Positions 38,561 through 50,573 of a stretch of DNA of 60,000 nucleotides are shown here, in pieces. Every line of letters begins with the position of its first letter. Position 1 is the stretch's first letter. Source of the DNA: Tubiluchus corallicola (Eukaryota; Priapulida; Priapulimorpha; Priapulimorphida; Tubiluchidae). A program made the translations under genes and the position numbers. The stretch is from positions 731,499-791,498 of the forward strand of contig JAQGDQ010000016.1 in assembly GCA_030141605.1 (NCBI GenBank). The letters are read 5' to 3'. The notes beneath the pieces are model-generated. The model was not told the origin of the DNA. It worked only from the letters and a program-made list of their open reading frames with translations, and made no database searches.

Positions 38561-41500
38561 TAGATAACACCGAGTAAAGTTTGAAAAAAATAATCAGAGC
38601 ATTCGTAGCACACACGTCACTAACTAAGTGAAATTTTTAAATTACTGTATCTTGTCAATAAGATTAAAAATGCGTTTTTTTGGTTAGGGAATGGTACACC
38701 CTGGAGATGACGGTATTTTACCAATTGGTGAAAACATTTTAAATAATTAATATTTTTCTTTTCTAGTTATATAAGTCTTTCAAGCAGGTAATCGAAATGC
38801 TAAGAATATAACTTTGCATGGAAAGTTTTTTTGGGACATAGTTAAATATTTACTTTTCTTCCCTTGATTTGGTTGTACGTATATGACGTCACTTAATGGC
38901 GGGGTCGGAACAGTATTGCGGGAGATTTAAAATGAAAACAAACAAAAAATATTTTCAACGCGAGTACGATATACGCATAAAATTGCTATAAAATAATATA
39001 ATTTTTCTGAAACCTACTTCAGGTACCCCTTTTCCTGTCTTTTAAGTGGTTCTAAACCAAAAGTAAACCCAACACTTTCAAATAAAAATGCAAATCAATA
39101 CAAAAGCAATCACGATTTTTCGCTCTATGCATAAATCTGGGAGCTTATTAATTTGTTATGAGAGTCACAATACACAATGAGAGTCACATCTTGTTGCTGT
39201 TACTTTATAGTAAATTGACAAACTATGTTATGTTGGAGTTGGTTAAACACATTGGCCATGTTATATATCTGTTATATATCATGTCTGTTATATTGATGCT
39301 CATAAAAAAAACTTTAGTACATTATTCGAGTTAAGGTAGTGTAGCAAAAGGTGGTTCAGTCTTAGTGATGCTACAGCACATACCTATTCCTCGATGCAAT
39401 TCAAAATCATAATCTTACTGATAGCTTTTATGCAAAATTACAGTTGATGTTACGCCACTTTGCGCACTATAATATGTATGACAGTAAAGCTATTACGTTA
39501 ATCAGCCTACAGTACAGCCAGACTAATACAATGTTTCGTCACTATCATACTATGACACATTAAATCACTAATTCAATTTTTGGGAACAAAATTAGTTCAT
39601 AAAATCGATTCAGGAGATCCGGCATTTTTCTCGAAAACTTGCACTGCATTTGAAATAAAAAAATTCAACAATTAAAAAACAAAGGAAAAAGAAAGAAAAA
39701 ACACAACTTTTCAAGCTACCACTGTCAGAGCCGATTTACTTATAGGCCTAGGGTTTCAAAGCCTGTGGGACCTCCGAGCAATGTATTTAATATTTTAACA
39801 CACGCTGTCATAATGACACTAGTCTCGAAAAGAGCCTTCATTCAGTAATATTCTTTGCCTTTCTATGAATCACGAACTTGTAGATGTTTCATCGTTTAAC
39901 CTTTCATCGTTAACTGTTAAAGGTTAATATTACTGACGTAAAAAAGACTTTCTTTATTTCTAATGCTGATTAATAGGTTATATGACGCAGTATTGACATA
40001 ATACGGATATTGATACAATAGCTGATAATGTATTAGCAGAATTAGCTGAAGATATGTGTAGCAAGTGAGAAATTTTTAATTTTCTGTAAGCTGTATGTAT
40101 TGAGTAATGACAACTAAAGTGACAACTACACACTAGCTGTTACTATCACCTAGACGTGATCATCTTTTGTAACACTTCATTAAAATTCGTAAACTCAAGG
40201 ACCTTAAGGAATATAAAAGTAAATTTACAATTTCATTTTTCTAGAAAGCATTAAGCAGTGATATTTTGTATCTTTTAGAGAAGGATTTGTTATTATAAAG
40301 AATTGTGAAAAGTGTTTAAATTTCTTTTAAACACTTCCATTGTTTTCTTGTCTTGAGAGGCGGGGCCCACAAGTTCAATAGCCTAGGGCCTCTCTTCATC
40401 TATATCCAGCCCTGACCACTGTAGTTTATTTTCAGGCAAAAGAGAAAAAAACAAAAAAATCACATGTACAAAATAATACAAATTTTTCTATGTGATTTTT
40501 TTTTGTTCTGAAGGCTGAAGATGAAGTACAGTGGCAGTTTGAAACGCTGTAATTTTTCTTTCTTGTTTCCTTGTGTCTTTATTGCCGGATTTTTCAATTC
40601 ATTGTCTCTATTCTTATCTTAAAGGATTAATTTGTGTTACTTGTCACAGTTTATTTGCCAACAGTTACCTGCTCATTTCGTTTTCAAATAAACGAGATGC
40701 TATTCTCAAACAAGGAAATTGGAAGATCCTCCTGTACTTCTTGCACAAACTCTCTGTGGCTTCTGCGTTTTCAGCACAAACAAAACAGCAAATTTAACTT
40801 TCACCACCTTCAAGTTATTTTCATCTGTTTGCATATGAATGAAAGCAAACACGGAAAGTTCATATCGGGTACTGAGCTGCACTATTGATTTGTCCCAGTA
40901 TATTCATTAACTCGGGTTCCGAGTTCTTAACATGGGAGGTTCATAAAGCCGAGTAATTTTCATAATTAAACGCACAAAGAAAATACTCCAGAATACTCAG
41001 GTATGAGTGACACTCCAGCATTCAGCTGTACGATTACCAAGTTGCCATGGATATGGATATTCTTTTATTAAAGATATCTTAGATGTGAACGCAAACAGCC
41101 GCGTTAACCCGGTACTCAGCCAATGTGTGGTCTCTATTTGTGCAATGCAAAGCATTAATATTTCGAAGTGAAACCCACCAGATTCTTAGTGATAGGTTCT
41201 ATCTCTCAGTGTGTGTAAGTCAACGGATGTCCGCAATCAGAAACATTAATATTTCAAAGCCACTTAACTAGTTTCGCTCAATTTTCACAGCTCACTTACG
41301 CCACCTTGAGCAGATGTCGTTCCATCTAATGCAATTTCGCATTGTCGCGTTAAAGAAAGCTAATAAACTTTTACCACAGTTATTATTTCAATCAAATTCC
41401 GTCGTGTATTTTTAGTTAAGAAATTTACTGGATAGAAATTTTCGCACAGCAATTAGTTACAGTAGATTAGTGGTTATTTATTAATGCTGCTCCGGTGGAA

Positions 41501-41656
41501 CTGTTTACGGCCACGTCGTAAAGAAGCAATGAAATTTACTCCTCTCCTGATCATCAGACGGAAGACGATAAAGAAGCAGCATTCCACGCACAACGTTAAT
41601 TGTAAATCAGAAGCAAATGGCTGAAAGTGACAAGGCGAGCATTTAATCCAGCAACA
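38561..41656. other. Intronic non-coding stretch
   Basis: TAGGCCTA occurs at 39743. Overlapping frames of 74 and 84 codons at 40573-40888 have no splice support. No element recognised. Confidence 0.45.
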
Positions 41657-41997
41657 TGCCTGAAAGATAGTCTATAGTTATCGAGTTTCATGAATATATT
41701 GAGAAAAATGAGTGTTCGATAGCTTAATATATCAAAATTTGACCGTGTTTATAAGGCTGTACACCATTACCATTTGTCCCAAGCGCGTGGAAGAAACGAT
41801 TCTAAAGTTCTAATTAAGCAAATAAGTCGACTTTCTGCCTGAAAGATAGTTATGTTATGGTTTCTGATATATTGAGAAATGAGTGTTCGATCTTAATATA
41901 TCAAAATTTGACCTGTTTATAAGGCTGTACACTTCCATTTGTCCCGCGCTGGCGTTCTGTTTCTTATTAAATCAAACAATATTTCGACTTTCTGTTT
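41657..41997. repeat. Tandem duplication of a 179-bp unit
   Basis: TGCCTGAAAGATAG begins both copies (41657 and 41836), and the second runs into the pentamer array. Over the first 110 bases the copies differ almost only by deletions of one to four bases in the second. The rest (to ACTTTCTG) is more diverged. Confidence 0.85.
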
Positions 41998-42005
41998 GAT
42001 TTGTT

Positions 42006-42198
42006 TGTTCTGTTCTGTTCTGTTCTGTTCTGTTCTGTTCTGTTCTGTTCTGTTCTGTTCTGTTCTGTTCTGTTCTGTTCTGTTCTGTTCTGTTCTGTTC
42101 TGTTCTGTTCTGTTCTGTTCTGTTCTGTTCTGTTCTGTTCTGTTCTGTTCTGTTCTGTTCTGTTCTGTTCTGTTCTGTTCTGTTCTGTTCTGTTCTGT
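42006..42198. repeat. (TGTTC)n pentamer array
   Basis: About 38 pure units. Stop-free in several frames, it seeds spurious frames of 288 codons (+) and 88 codons (-). Confidence 0.98.
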
Positions 42199-42455
42199 TA
42201 TGTTTTGTTTTGTTTTGCTCAGCTTTGCCCAGCTTCACTGTGCTCTGCTTTGCTCTATTCTGCCTTGTTTTATTGTGTCCTGCCCTGTCCTATCCTACCC
42301 TGTTCTATTTGAATGTGTCATCATGTTCCATTTTCTTTACCTTGTCATGCCTTTTTGTCGTCTTTTTTGCCTTCTCTTGTCACGTCTCGACTCATCTGAT
42401 CTCATTCCTTCTTGTCTTGTCGTGTTGCCCTGTCGTCCTGTTGAACCTTACCTTA
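42199..42455. repeat. Decayed pentamer bridge
   Basis: TTTTG, CTTTG, CCTTG, CCCTG and similar five-base words persist with many interruptions. They link the TGTTC array to the TCTTG array, so 42006-42835 was probably once one continuous pentamer locus. Confidence 0.7.
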
Positions 42456-42750
42456 TCTTGTCTTGTCTTGTCTTGTCTTGTCTTGTCTTGTCTTGTCTTG
42501 TCTTGTCTTGTCTTGTCTTGTCTTGTCTTGTCTTGTCTTGTCTTGTCTTGTCTTGTCCTGTCCTGTCCTGTCCTGTCCTGTCCTGTCCTGTCCTGTCCTG
42601 TCCTGTCCTGTCCTGTCCTGTCCTGTCCTGTCCTGTCCTGTCCTGTCCTGTCCTGTCCTGTCCTGTCCTGTCCGGTCCGGTCCGGTCCGGTCCGGTCCGG
42701 TCCGGTCCTGTCCTGTCCTGTCCTGTCCTGTCCTGTCCTGTCTTGTCTTG
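42456..42750. repeat. Concentric pentamer array TCTTG/TCCTG/TCCGG/TCCTG/TCTTG
   Basis: Twenty TCTTG (42456-42555), 23 TCCTG (42556-42670), 7 TCCGG (42671-42705), 7 TCCTG (42706-42740) and 2 TCTTG (42741-42750). Blocks are pure and in register, and each inner block differs from its neighbour by one base. Decayed CCTTG-like units continue to about 42835. Confidence 0.98.
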
Positions 42751-42849
42751 TCATGCCTTGCCTTGCCGCACATTGAATTTTTTGCCTTGTCTTGCCTTGT
42801 TTTAACTTGCCTTGCGATGTGTTATGTTTCGTTTTGTTTCATTATTTGT

Positions 42850-42852
42850 CCA

Positions 42853-42927
<75 letters not shown>

Positions 42928-42963
42928 GCAGACACACAGACACACAGACACACAGACACACAA
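42850..42963. repeat. (CA)n then (ACACAG)n microsatellite
   Basis: A CA run to about 42923, then CGCACGCA and about five GACACACA units. Spurious Thr-His and Cys-Val frames overlap it. Confidence 0.96.
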
Positions 42964-43172
42964 GAAATTCTGTAATTTACGTCCACAAGATGTGAGACAA
43001 CTCACATCGTGCACTAAATTTCAAGTCTGTACAATGAAAACCCATTGTGCGTTATGTATGTTTATCTCATACACGATTTTTTGTAAGCCAAACCATAAGT
43101 TCCAGCTACATTTGCCTCTTTTAGCGCAAGCAGAAAATCCCGCTGCTAAGATTTGAGTATAAATGAATTGTA

Positions 43173-43710
43173 CAGAGTGGTTCATAACCTGTTCCTAGGA
43201 GGTACAAAGTGCAAAACCATTTATAATATGGAAGTATTGCTGAAACAATAGAAAAATGTATCATACCCTCAATATGCGTGAAGGGGAATATGTTAGTGTG
43301 AAGGTCGCATGTGTCTTGCTCAGCCTGCGACCTTAAGGGCGTGATGGAAGGTTCAGCTCGAGAAGTTTTGGATTTACTTTTTCGATTGAACTGAATGATT
43401 ATAAATTCACCACGCCTAAGTGCCGCCAAACACGTTTGAGCTTGTCCTGAAAGACAGAGTGAAAGCCAGGAACATGCCATTGGTTGGTATTCACAAGACA
43501 AGCTTGTGAGACATCTGGAATATGTGTCAGACAGACATTGTCTTCAAGACTGCGAGCCGTGCAAGACGCGTGAGGCTTTTACACTATATTAAATGTTGAA
43601 AGCACAATAGATCTCTATTTTTTCAGCAATACTTAGATATAATAAATTGTTCTGCACCTTATTTTTTTACCCCCCCCCCCCAACCCTTAGCAAAAGATTG
43701 TAACACCCTT
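43173..43710. mobile_element. TA-flanked inverted-repeat element (MITE-like)
   Basis: The left arm (43173-43260) and the reverse complement of the right arm (about 43612-43710) align over about 85-100 bases. Shared strings include AAGTATTGCTGAAA and a looser GGTGCA..AACAATTTAT. TA lies just outside both proposed ends. A C11 run interrupts the right arm at 43671-43682. A 126-codon minus frame (43121-43501) spans the left arm and interior but shows no transposase motif and starts from the element itself. Confidence 0.6.
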
Positions 43711-46700
43711 TAAATGAGAAGATCTGTTTACAGTACGTAAACATCGTGATCTAAATTGTTTAAAAGATAACATGGCACGCAAATTATTATGTTTGTTTTG
43801 GACTTTTTTCACAAAATCTAAAAATACAAATCATCGTGATTTTGCATTAGTAGTAATACAAGTCTTCTTTTTGACCTGCGGGCACTGTGTCTCTTCAGTC
43901 ATTAACATGTAATGCAGTAATTTATTTCAAAGTGAACTTGAGGCATTGTTTCAGTTTGATCGATTCTAACACTCTTGGGTTTCTCTAACTTTGGCTAGCC
44001 TCGCTATCTGTCATTAACTAATCCAAGTTTACTCTTTCTCTGAAGAAAAATAGGCCACTTCTTTTTTTTTAGAAATATGCTTTTTTACTAATATTTCTAC
44101 GTGAGACCTTTGAATAAATAAGTCTCGTGTCTCACTGTGGCGCATTTACAGGAAATTTAATTCACTTAAAATTACCATACAGAGAAATGATAGACTAACG
44201 ATTTCTCTAAAATAGAGTAGACTAGACAAGTCTAAATGTGCTGGAAGGAGTTTTTCTCAAGTACTTTAACGTTTTACTTATATCACTTGAAAAAAACCTG
44301 CGTCGTTACAGAGCTCTGCAGTTCGCAATAAATTTTTTACAACGCAGAAACTTCAAAACCATGGTTTCTTACACAGCATCCATTCAATGTGCAAAGAGAG
44401 AATATGTCCTCAACATCTGTGAGACGACACGAAGCGATCTTCCTTTAATGATTTTATGAAATAGTCGTGCGCGTCAAGAAAAATGTTTCATAGATAAATT
44501 AAAGTGCAGCTTCCTGCTAACGTCACACCACTAGCGTGTAAGATTTGAATTGGCTTCAGCAAAGTGCTCACGTTCTACATTAAAGGCAGACATGACTAAT
44601 GGGGCTGATTGAAATTAATTCAGGCGTTGATCAAGTAATTGGGTTTAGTCTCGTGCGTATGTCGATTATCAAGGCCATGCACTGATGACGCGGTCTGCAA
44701 TTTCAAACCAGATCATAATAGCGATTTAGTTGATACACATATTGCATTAACATGTAGTTGCTTTTTTTTCTTTCAAGAGCTTTACAATTTTCTAAGTATG
44801 CTTAAAATCATAATATGGATTCGTAATACTGATGGATTCGTAATTCGGAAGCCACAATGGCTGCAAATAAGTGCAAACTTTATATAATGTGATATCAATT
44901 ATCATAGCATATCATATTTTGCGTTTAATTGTCGTCGTACAAGTCCACCTTCTTCAGTCAAACGACCCTATCTTTATCTTACCACCATTAAATGAAATAT
45001 CTTTCAAAATTACAGGTGTCTCAATAAAAAAATTTTTGCGTATAATAAAAGCAACATTGTCAGTAATTTGCCTCCCTTTAGTTTGTTTAATAACTGAATA
45101 AGTGCAATACATGTATCTGCCAATTGACCTCATCAGAGCACAAAATAAGGAAAACGTTGTTCCGTAAAACAGGTACGTCCTTCTGTCCTAATGGACTATT
45201 TCATTTTTACTCTTACAAAAGTGACAGGTAATATTGTAATTTTTTTAACCAAAGTAAATACGTGTTTAAACCAAAACAATGTTTACTGAAACTAAATCCT
45301 GAACCCCTTTATTTATAAAATGGGTCATTATAATTTCAGTTATTTCATGATTCTGTGGGTGGTGATTTTTATAAAAAACCAGATTGCCACTTCCGTTTCC
45401 TTCATTATTATAATAACTGCAAATCCACTTTAAAACGTATTGAAAACAAGGTGAAGACACGCACTATCTTTTCTGATAAGTGCATCAAACTTCTTCTTTT
45501 TGTACATAAAAATTACGGAGCTGTTGTTCTGTGCAGGTGAATTTACACAAAATGATTACCAATGATTAGAACTAAAACCCTCCATAGTAGTTCTAGTTGG
45601 CATCTTTAATAAATCCAGTTAAAGTTTGAACTAAATTTTGTCCGTCTGAATAAAACAACTTATTGTCCCTCTAATTATTCTTTGGCCAGTAGTGTTTACT
45701 AGTGCTATTCGCAAAACTATGAATAATTATACCATGTATCTTTGCATGGTCGGTTGGCGTTGATGTTCTTAAACAGACGGATATTTGCCCTTATCTAGTC
45801 ATGACGATTAGACAAATCTATTCTGACATGTTTACAGGATGTCTCACTTAATCACATTTAGTTCTCTGGTGACTTATATGGCGTTCTGTTGGTTCCCGTA
45901 AAAATCTTTAGCTACGTAAACGCTAATAACTCACTCTGACAGGGTATAGATGTAAGAAGAAGTAGTGCTCTAAAAATATTGTAGTTTGGAGATACAGTAG
46001 CTTTTTGTCGTAATTATTGTGATGGTGACCATGCTGACATCCAATGTCTATCGCACATTTTTTGCGAAGCTTGCTAGCCTGTCCGTTAGTTCTACTAGTA
46101 CACTGTATAGGTATGGCTTTATTGATGGACAGCATAGAGACATAATATCCGGGGCTAGATCCCCGTAACTTCCACTCGCGTTCTTTACGAATTATTCATT
46201 AAAGTGCAGATTTCATTGTCGTCTCATTCGCGTTTTAGTTTTCGAGTCTGGAAACGGGAAGCAAAAAGGCCTTCTTTTTACAGTGAAAAATTATAAAAGT
46301 TGCCCGCAAAAAATTGAGGATGAAAAGCATTTATGGCTTTTGTTTTACATCAAAAATTAATCACCTAAGTTGGACAGCTAAATCAAATTTCGAATTTTTT
46401 GGACGACAGATATTGACAGATAAAGTCGACAACGTCCTTGCTTTCATGACAAAATTAGTTGTTACAAGTCTGTGAAATAAGCATTCGCGTGTATCACAAA
46501 AGAAACAATGACCTATCAAATAAATAGTAGTTGTTCGTACTACATTTGAATAAATAAAATAGTTGGTTCATGACTTCACCTTCTCTAAGATCAAAAAAAT
46601 CATCATGGCGTCCTGTCATAGCAAAAGTTAGTGAACTATAGCGCTGGAAAAACCAGAGGAAATCTGAGGACATTCCAGATCGAAATCAATTGATTATCCC

Positions 46701-46806
46701 TCATCACGTCTCTTCGCTGAATTCCGTTAATTTGCAATTTGTTAAATCTAGCGTGCTCCAGCTGATAGCCCATTGATTCAATCCCGCAAGTTTTTTCCTC
46801 AAACAA
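43711..46806. other. Intronic non-coding stretch
   Basis: Frames of 60-82 codons only, none with splice or composition support. No repeat recognised. Confidence 0.45.
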
Positions 46807-46900
46807 GTGAAAGCGCGGCAACGCATGAAGAAGCGTCAACGCGTCTATAACGCATTCAAGCGTCTTGCCTCCGCACATGAAAATGCGTCAAAGCAGCACA
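46807..46900. repeat. CpG-rich degenerate minisatellite-like patch
   Basis: ACGCATGAAGAAGCGTCA (46821) recurs as ACGCATTCAAGCGTC (46850), and a weaker ACATGAAAATGCGTCA follows (46874), with ACGCGTC between. It has about ten CpGs, unusual for this region. The plus frame reads KARQRMKKRQRVYNAFKRLA, a basic helix-like string, but I find no good donor. Repeat or exon remnant cannot be decided. Confidence 0.4.
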
Positions 46901-47130
46901 CCCAATTGGCATGTTACTCACCCTGTCTGTATAAAATTTACAAGATTGTGTGTGCAACAATGGATTTATGTCTTGAAACCCGCGTTATCAGTCACTGATG
47001 AAATTTTCTAAACTGCAATAGAGAATAACGTGTCATCTGTAAGGGATTTCCCTGCTGCAGTTATGTTCCATTGAATCGCTGACTACTGCTTTAATTTATG
47101 CTGTTAGAAAAACGTTAACCGTAAAGAGGC

Positions 47131-47169
<39 letters not shown>

Positions 47170-47327
47170 CGACGACGACGACGATAATGATAATGAGGAG
47201 GAGGAGGACGATAGCGGTGGTGGTGGTGGTGTTGGTGTTGCTGGTGGTGGTGGTGGTGGTGGTGGTAGTGGTGTAGGTGGCGGTGTTGTTGGTGGCGGCA
47301 GTGGCAGCGGCAGTGGTGGTGATGATG
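47131..47327. repeat. Mixed trinucleotide array (TGA/CGA/GAG/GGT)
   Basis: TGA units pass to CGA, GAG and then a long GGT/GTT-rich block, with the three-base rhythm mostly kept. The minus frame is a His/Arg/Pro-rich by-product. Confidence 0.95.
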
Positions 47328-48297
47328 CAATTTTTTGTTCAAATAGATATCATCCAATACCTTACCATTAAGCACTAGTGTATTGAGATCATATCAATCA
47401 GTTTAATTAGCAAATCTAGTAAAAGCAGATTGAAATGTCCTTAAAAACAATTGGTATAATCTACACGAAAAAGCGGAGCGTGGCATAGCGCCGAAAGCAC
47501 TACTAGCATCATATTCTATATGCATTGCTAGTTTGCAACCGTCATAGCTGAAACCACCTTATGTTGCTCCTTCGCAATAACTTAATCATAACTGTGAAAT
47601 AACTGCATTTCACATATGTGTGTTAGAAGAAAATTCCTACCTAATGGGTAACGATCCAAATTAAACCAATGACCAAGCTATGGATATAGAAAAGCATGAA
47701 AATTAATTATGGGCAAGTCATTTTACTTAGCCTGTTGTAGAAAGAATCGATAATGATACTGAACAAAAAAATAAGAACAATTTAACTTGAACCACAAGCA
47801 GTACAAATAATTACGTGACTATGGCTAAATGAAGTGATAACTGGATAAATAACAAGTGTACGATTGTATTAGAACCATATCTTGCCTAGGCAGTTCTATT
47901 AACTGTATTAAACCATGTTAATCAAATAGCTGCATCTAAAAGATTGTAAGATATAATCAACACTTTTGCGCCAAAAGCAGGTGGCAAATTGTTGAATTTA
48001 AAAAATTATTTAAAATTACCTTGTTACACAATTTAAGGCACTTATACAAAATTTAAAACACATTCCTTTAATAGGACCCACTGATGCATTAAAGTCTTTC
48101 CATTTCTTACTATTCGCAGTACTAAAAAGTAAAGCAACCTGCACAATAAATGGGACATTCTCCTTGTACCCTTGTAAACATATTGCAATTAAACAAATGG
48201 GAGCGACTGTCTTCCCCTGAGATAGGCCATGAAAGGCTTCATGAGCTCTTAAGGTGAATTCATGCAGTTCTAATGGTGATGCGGTTTTTATTTTCAG
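47328..48297. other. Intron end
   Basis: AT-rich with a few ordinary palindromes. It terminates in a T-rich run and TTTTCAG at 48291-48297, with a branch-like TTCTAAT near 48268. Confidence 0.5.
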
Positions 48298-48565
48298 CAT
48301 ATGGGGACGACATGATTGGAGGCATCGGCAGTCGCCATATGAACAGCCGTCGTCGTGGCTCTTCGCCCAGCATCCACTTAGCGGCGCTTCGAGCGGAACC
48401 ATTGCTCACCACGCTGGATGAAGAGCAGACAGACGACACGTTGCAGTGGATACGTCGCAATCCGGCCTACCAGCGTCAAAGGCGTTGCGTGGACGTCTCT
48501 GATGTCAAAACGTGTGCCTTGGTGCAGGAAAGATTAAAAACCATTGATGTTAAACGATTGGAAGA
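48298..48565 (+). CDS. Internal coding exon of an unrecognised gene
   Basis: The 268-base exon has acceptor TTTTATTTTCAG and donor AGA/GTAAGT. The frame enters after two bases and leaves with two (GA). It reads about 88 residues without a stop: acidic and glycine start (YGDDMIGGIGSRHMN), then SRRRGSSPSIHLAALRAEPL, which contains basophilic-kinase-like RRRGSS and an SP site, then TTLDEEQTDD. A charged, likely helical part follows (LQWIRRNPAYQRQRRC), then VDVSDVKTCALVQERLKTID. GC and CpG content are far above the flanks, and the minus-strand frames here are shadows. No membrane segment, signal or catalytic motif is visible. Phase agrees with the proposed first exon at 23531. I do not recognise the family. 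The low-complexity Ser/Arg segment followed by an ordered-looking segment suggests a cytoplasmic N-terminal region. Confidence 0.8.
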
Positions 48566-50492
48566 GTAAGTTAACTCCACAAATTTGATGATGTTTCTTA
48601 TTTTGCTCAGGTGCCTATCATGCATTAGTCTGGTACATCTTGGTACATTATTGAGCAAAATAACATAATGCGAACCTAAATCCAGAGTACAAACATTGAT
48701 TTTCAACATTGGGGGTGGTGTTGAATGTTTATTGCTGAACCTTTCATTAATTACATGTATTGAGTTTCTCAAATCAGGCTGAACACAGCCATGCTTATCA
48801 CTCTAGCCATCATATTTGCTGGGCAAAGGCATTAGTATCATGATGATTAGGCAACTTTTGCACGCCGTGATGTTATTTGTACATCCACATCTTACAGTCC
48901 ACACTGAGTTGGATAACATGGGATTGCACTACTACAACTAAAACGAACTAACTCTATCTTTACAGAAATGAGCGTTTAACCTTGCGAAATTTTGCTAGGC
49001 TTCTAAAGCGGTTACTGTGAAATATACACTTGGAAGTTTCCGGTTCTTCTCTTTCCATTCCAGCGTAGCTAACTCCTCAGCACACTGCACCTTAGCCTAC
49101 GCAAGGGTGCGCGCACATTCCACGTAGTATCTATCGTCCCTGTACAACATTTGTCCATTAGTTTATCATTCAAGGAACTAGACCTTAGTAAATTTCTTGA
49201 GCAAAACAAAAATGCAAAACACTACGTGGAAGGTGTGTGCACCATTGACTATTGTTGTATTCGTATTGTATTGGTAAAATTCCTGGTTGGAAGCACAGAA
49301 TACCACAATTTTTTCAATCAAACCTGTTCTAGCATATAATTTTTATGGAAGATGAAATTTAGCCAAGCTCAAGGAAAAAACTACAGTTAGGTAAAATTAT
49401 GACATTGTGTGCTTTCAGTCGATATGTTACTAACCAACTCTAATCAAGAATGCACCAATTTTCACGTAGTCTAAACCTCCACTTATTTATTGCCTCACCA
49501 GCACAATACCTTAAGCCCATAACTTATTGTTGTATGTCTAAAATCACTAAAACAGTTTCACCCACTCGGCAAAGTTTTCGTACAACGTCTACAGCCGGAA
49601 ATGGGACCCAAAGAAGTTGCGCCGTCTATCAACCTGCAGTAACCCTGCGTCAGGTGACTCATTTCGCTAACAAGACATGCGGTTTGTAATTCTTTTACAA
49701 TACGTATCTGCGGTTTAACGCAAGATAAGTAGCAGAGCTGCTTCACATACTGCTAGCCAGCTATATGCTTTTCATGCGCATCATGTAGTAGCAAAGGCAG
49801 TCTTCATGTTCTTCATAACAACAATGAACGAGCTCAAATAACAAGGAAGTCCACTATTTGAGTATTTGTAGAAATAGAGCTTTTTAGTAAAAAGGACGTG
49901 ATTTCTTTTCAAAGCATTACGAACTCAATGATCCAGGCGAATACAGTCGATAAATATTCAATGGAAATTTGGTCAGCACTCTATAAAAGACATACCAAAA
50001 TTCAAAATGTTTCATTGCATACCAAAATGTGATCTATTCAAGCAGGTCTAGACTTCGCTTGCGCTGATCTAGTTTATACGTGTCTGTATGGGTGTGAAGA
50101 CAGTTAGATCTGTGAAGCAAGCCCTCGCCTAAGAAGTCTAAAGGGTGACTCTTTAGCTCTGTGCCTTTTTTGTCAAGAGTATCTCTCTGTCTTTCACTTT
50201 CGCTGACTCTTAAATAAACGATCAGCTTTATTTATTATTAACTATAACTAAATAATAAATAAAACTGCATTTTTGTACTCTGCTGAATGTCATTGATTGC
50301 TTGGCCTTTTCCTGGTCAGTTTCTGCTGTTTTACATTTGAGTTGAAATGCAGAAAAAGAGTAAACTTACTACACTCAAGAGGGGTAAATGTTATGGGACA
50401 ATTATAAATATGAGTAATAACAGAAGAAAATAAGATGTTTGTATTTTAGGTCACAACTTAAAGAAACCTTCTTTAAGCTTGTGAATTTCAGA
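48566..50492. other. Downstream intron or spacer
   Basis: No further exon fitting the outgoing phase was found. Frames of 62-98 codons at 48476-49746 are antisense shadows or unsupported. Confidence 0.45.
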
Positions 50493-50573
50493 TGTCATAA
50501 TCATTTTAATTATGTCATAATCATAATGTCATAATGATTATAATGTCATAATGATGTCATAATCATAATCAAT
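50493..50573. repeat. Palindromic ATAATCAT/ATGATTAT cluster
   Basis: GTCATAATCAT and its reverse complement ATGATTAT alternate about seven times in 80 bases, so the stretch can fold on itself in several registers. It is a degenerate minisatellite of unit about 9-13 bases. Confidence 0.8.

Larger units (their letters stand above)
23589..48297 (+). other. Proposed 24.7-kb intron
   Basis: It runs from the GTGAGC donor after 23588 to the TTTTATTTTCAG acceptor before 48298. A branch-like TTCTAAT lies about 30 bases before the acceptor. It contains most of the repeats listed separately. Further exons, including the weak candidate near 23815-23900, could split it. Confidence 0.4.

Noticed and set aside
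41939-42805. Open frame of 288 codons rich in Cys-Ser-Val-Leu-Phe
   Set aside because: It is the stop-free translation of TGTTC, TCTTG and TCCTG pentamers. Five-base units repeat every five codons and give open frames on both strands.
43121-43501. 126-codon minus frame
   Set aside because: It overlaps the left arm and interior of the TA-flanked element. No transposase motif is visible and the length is near chance expectation.
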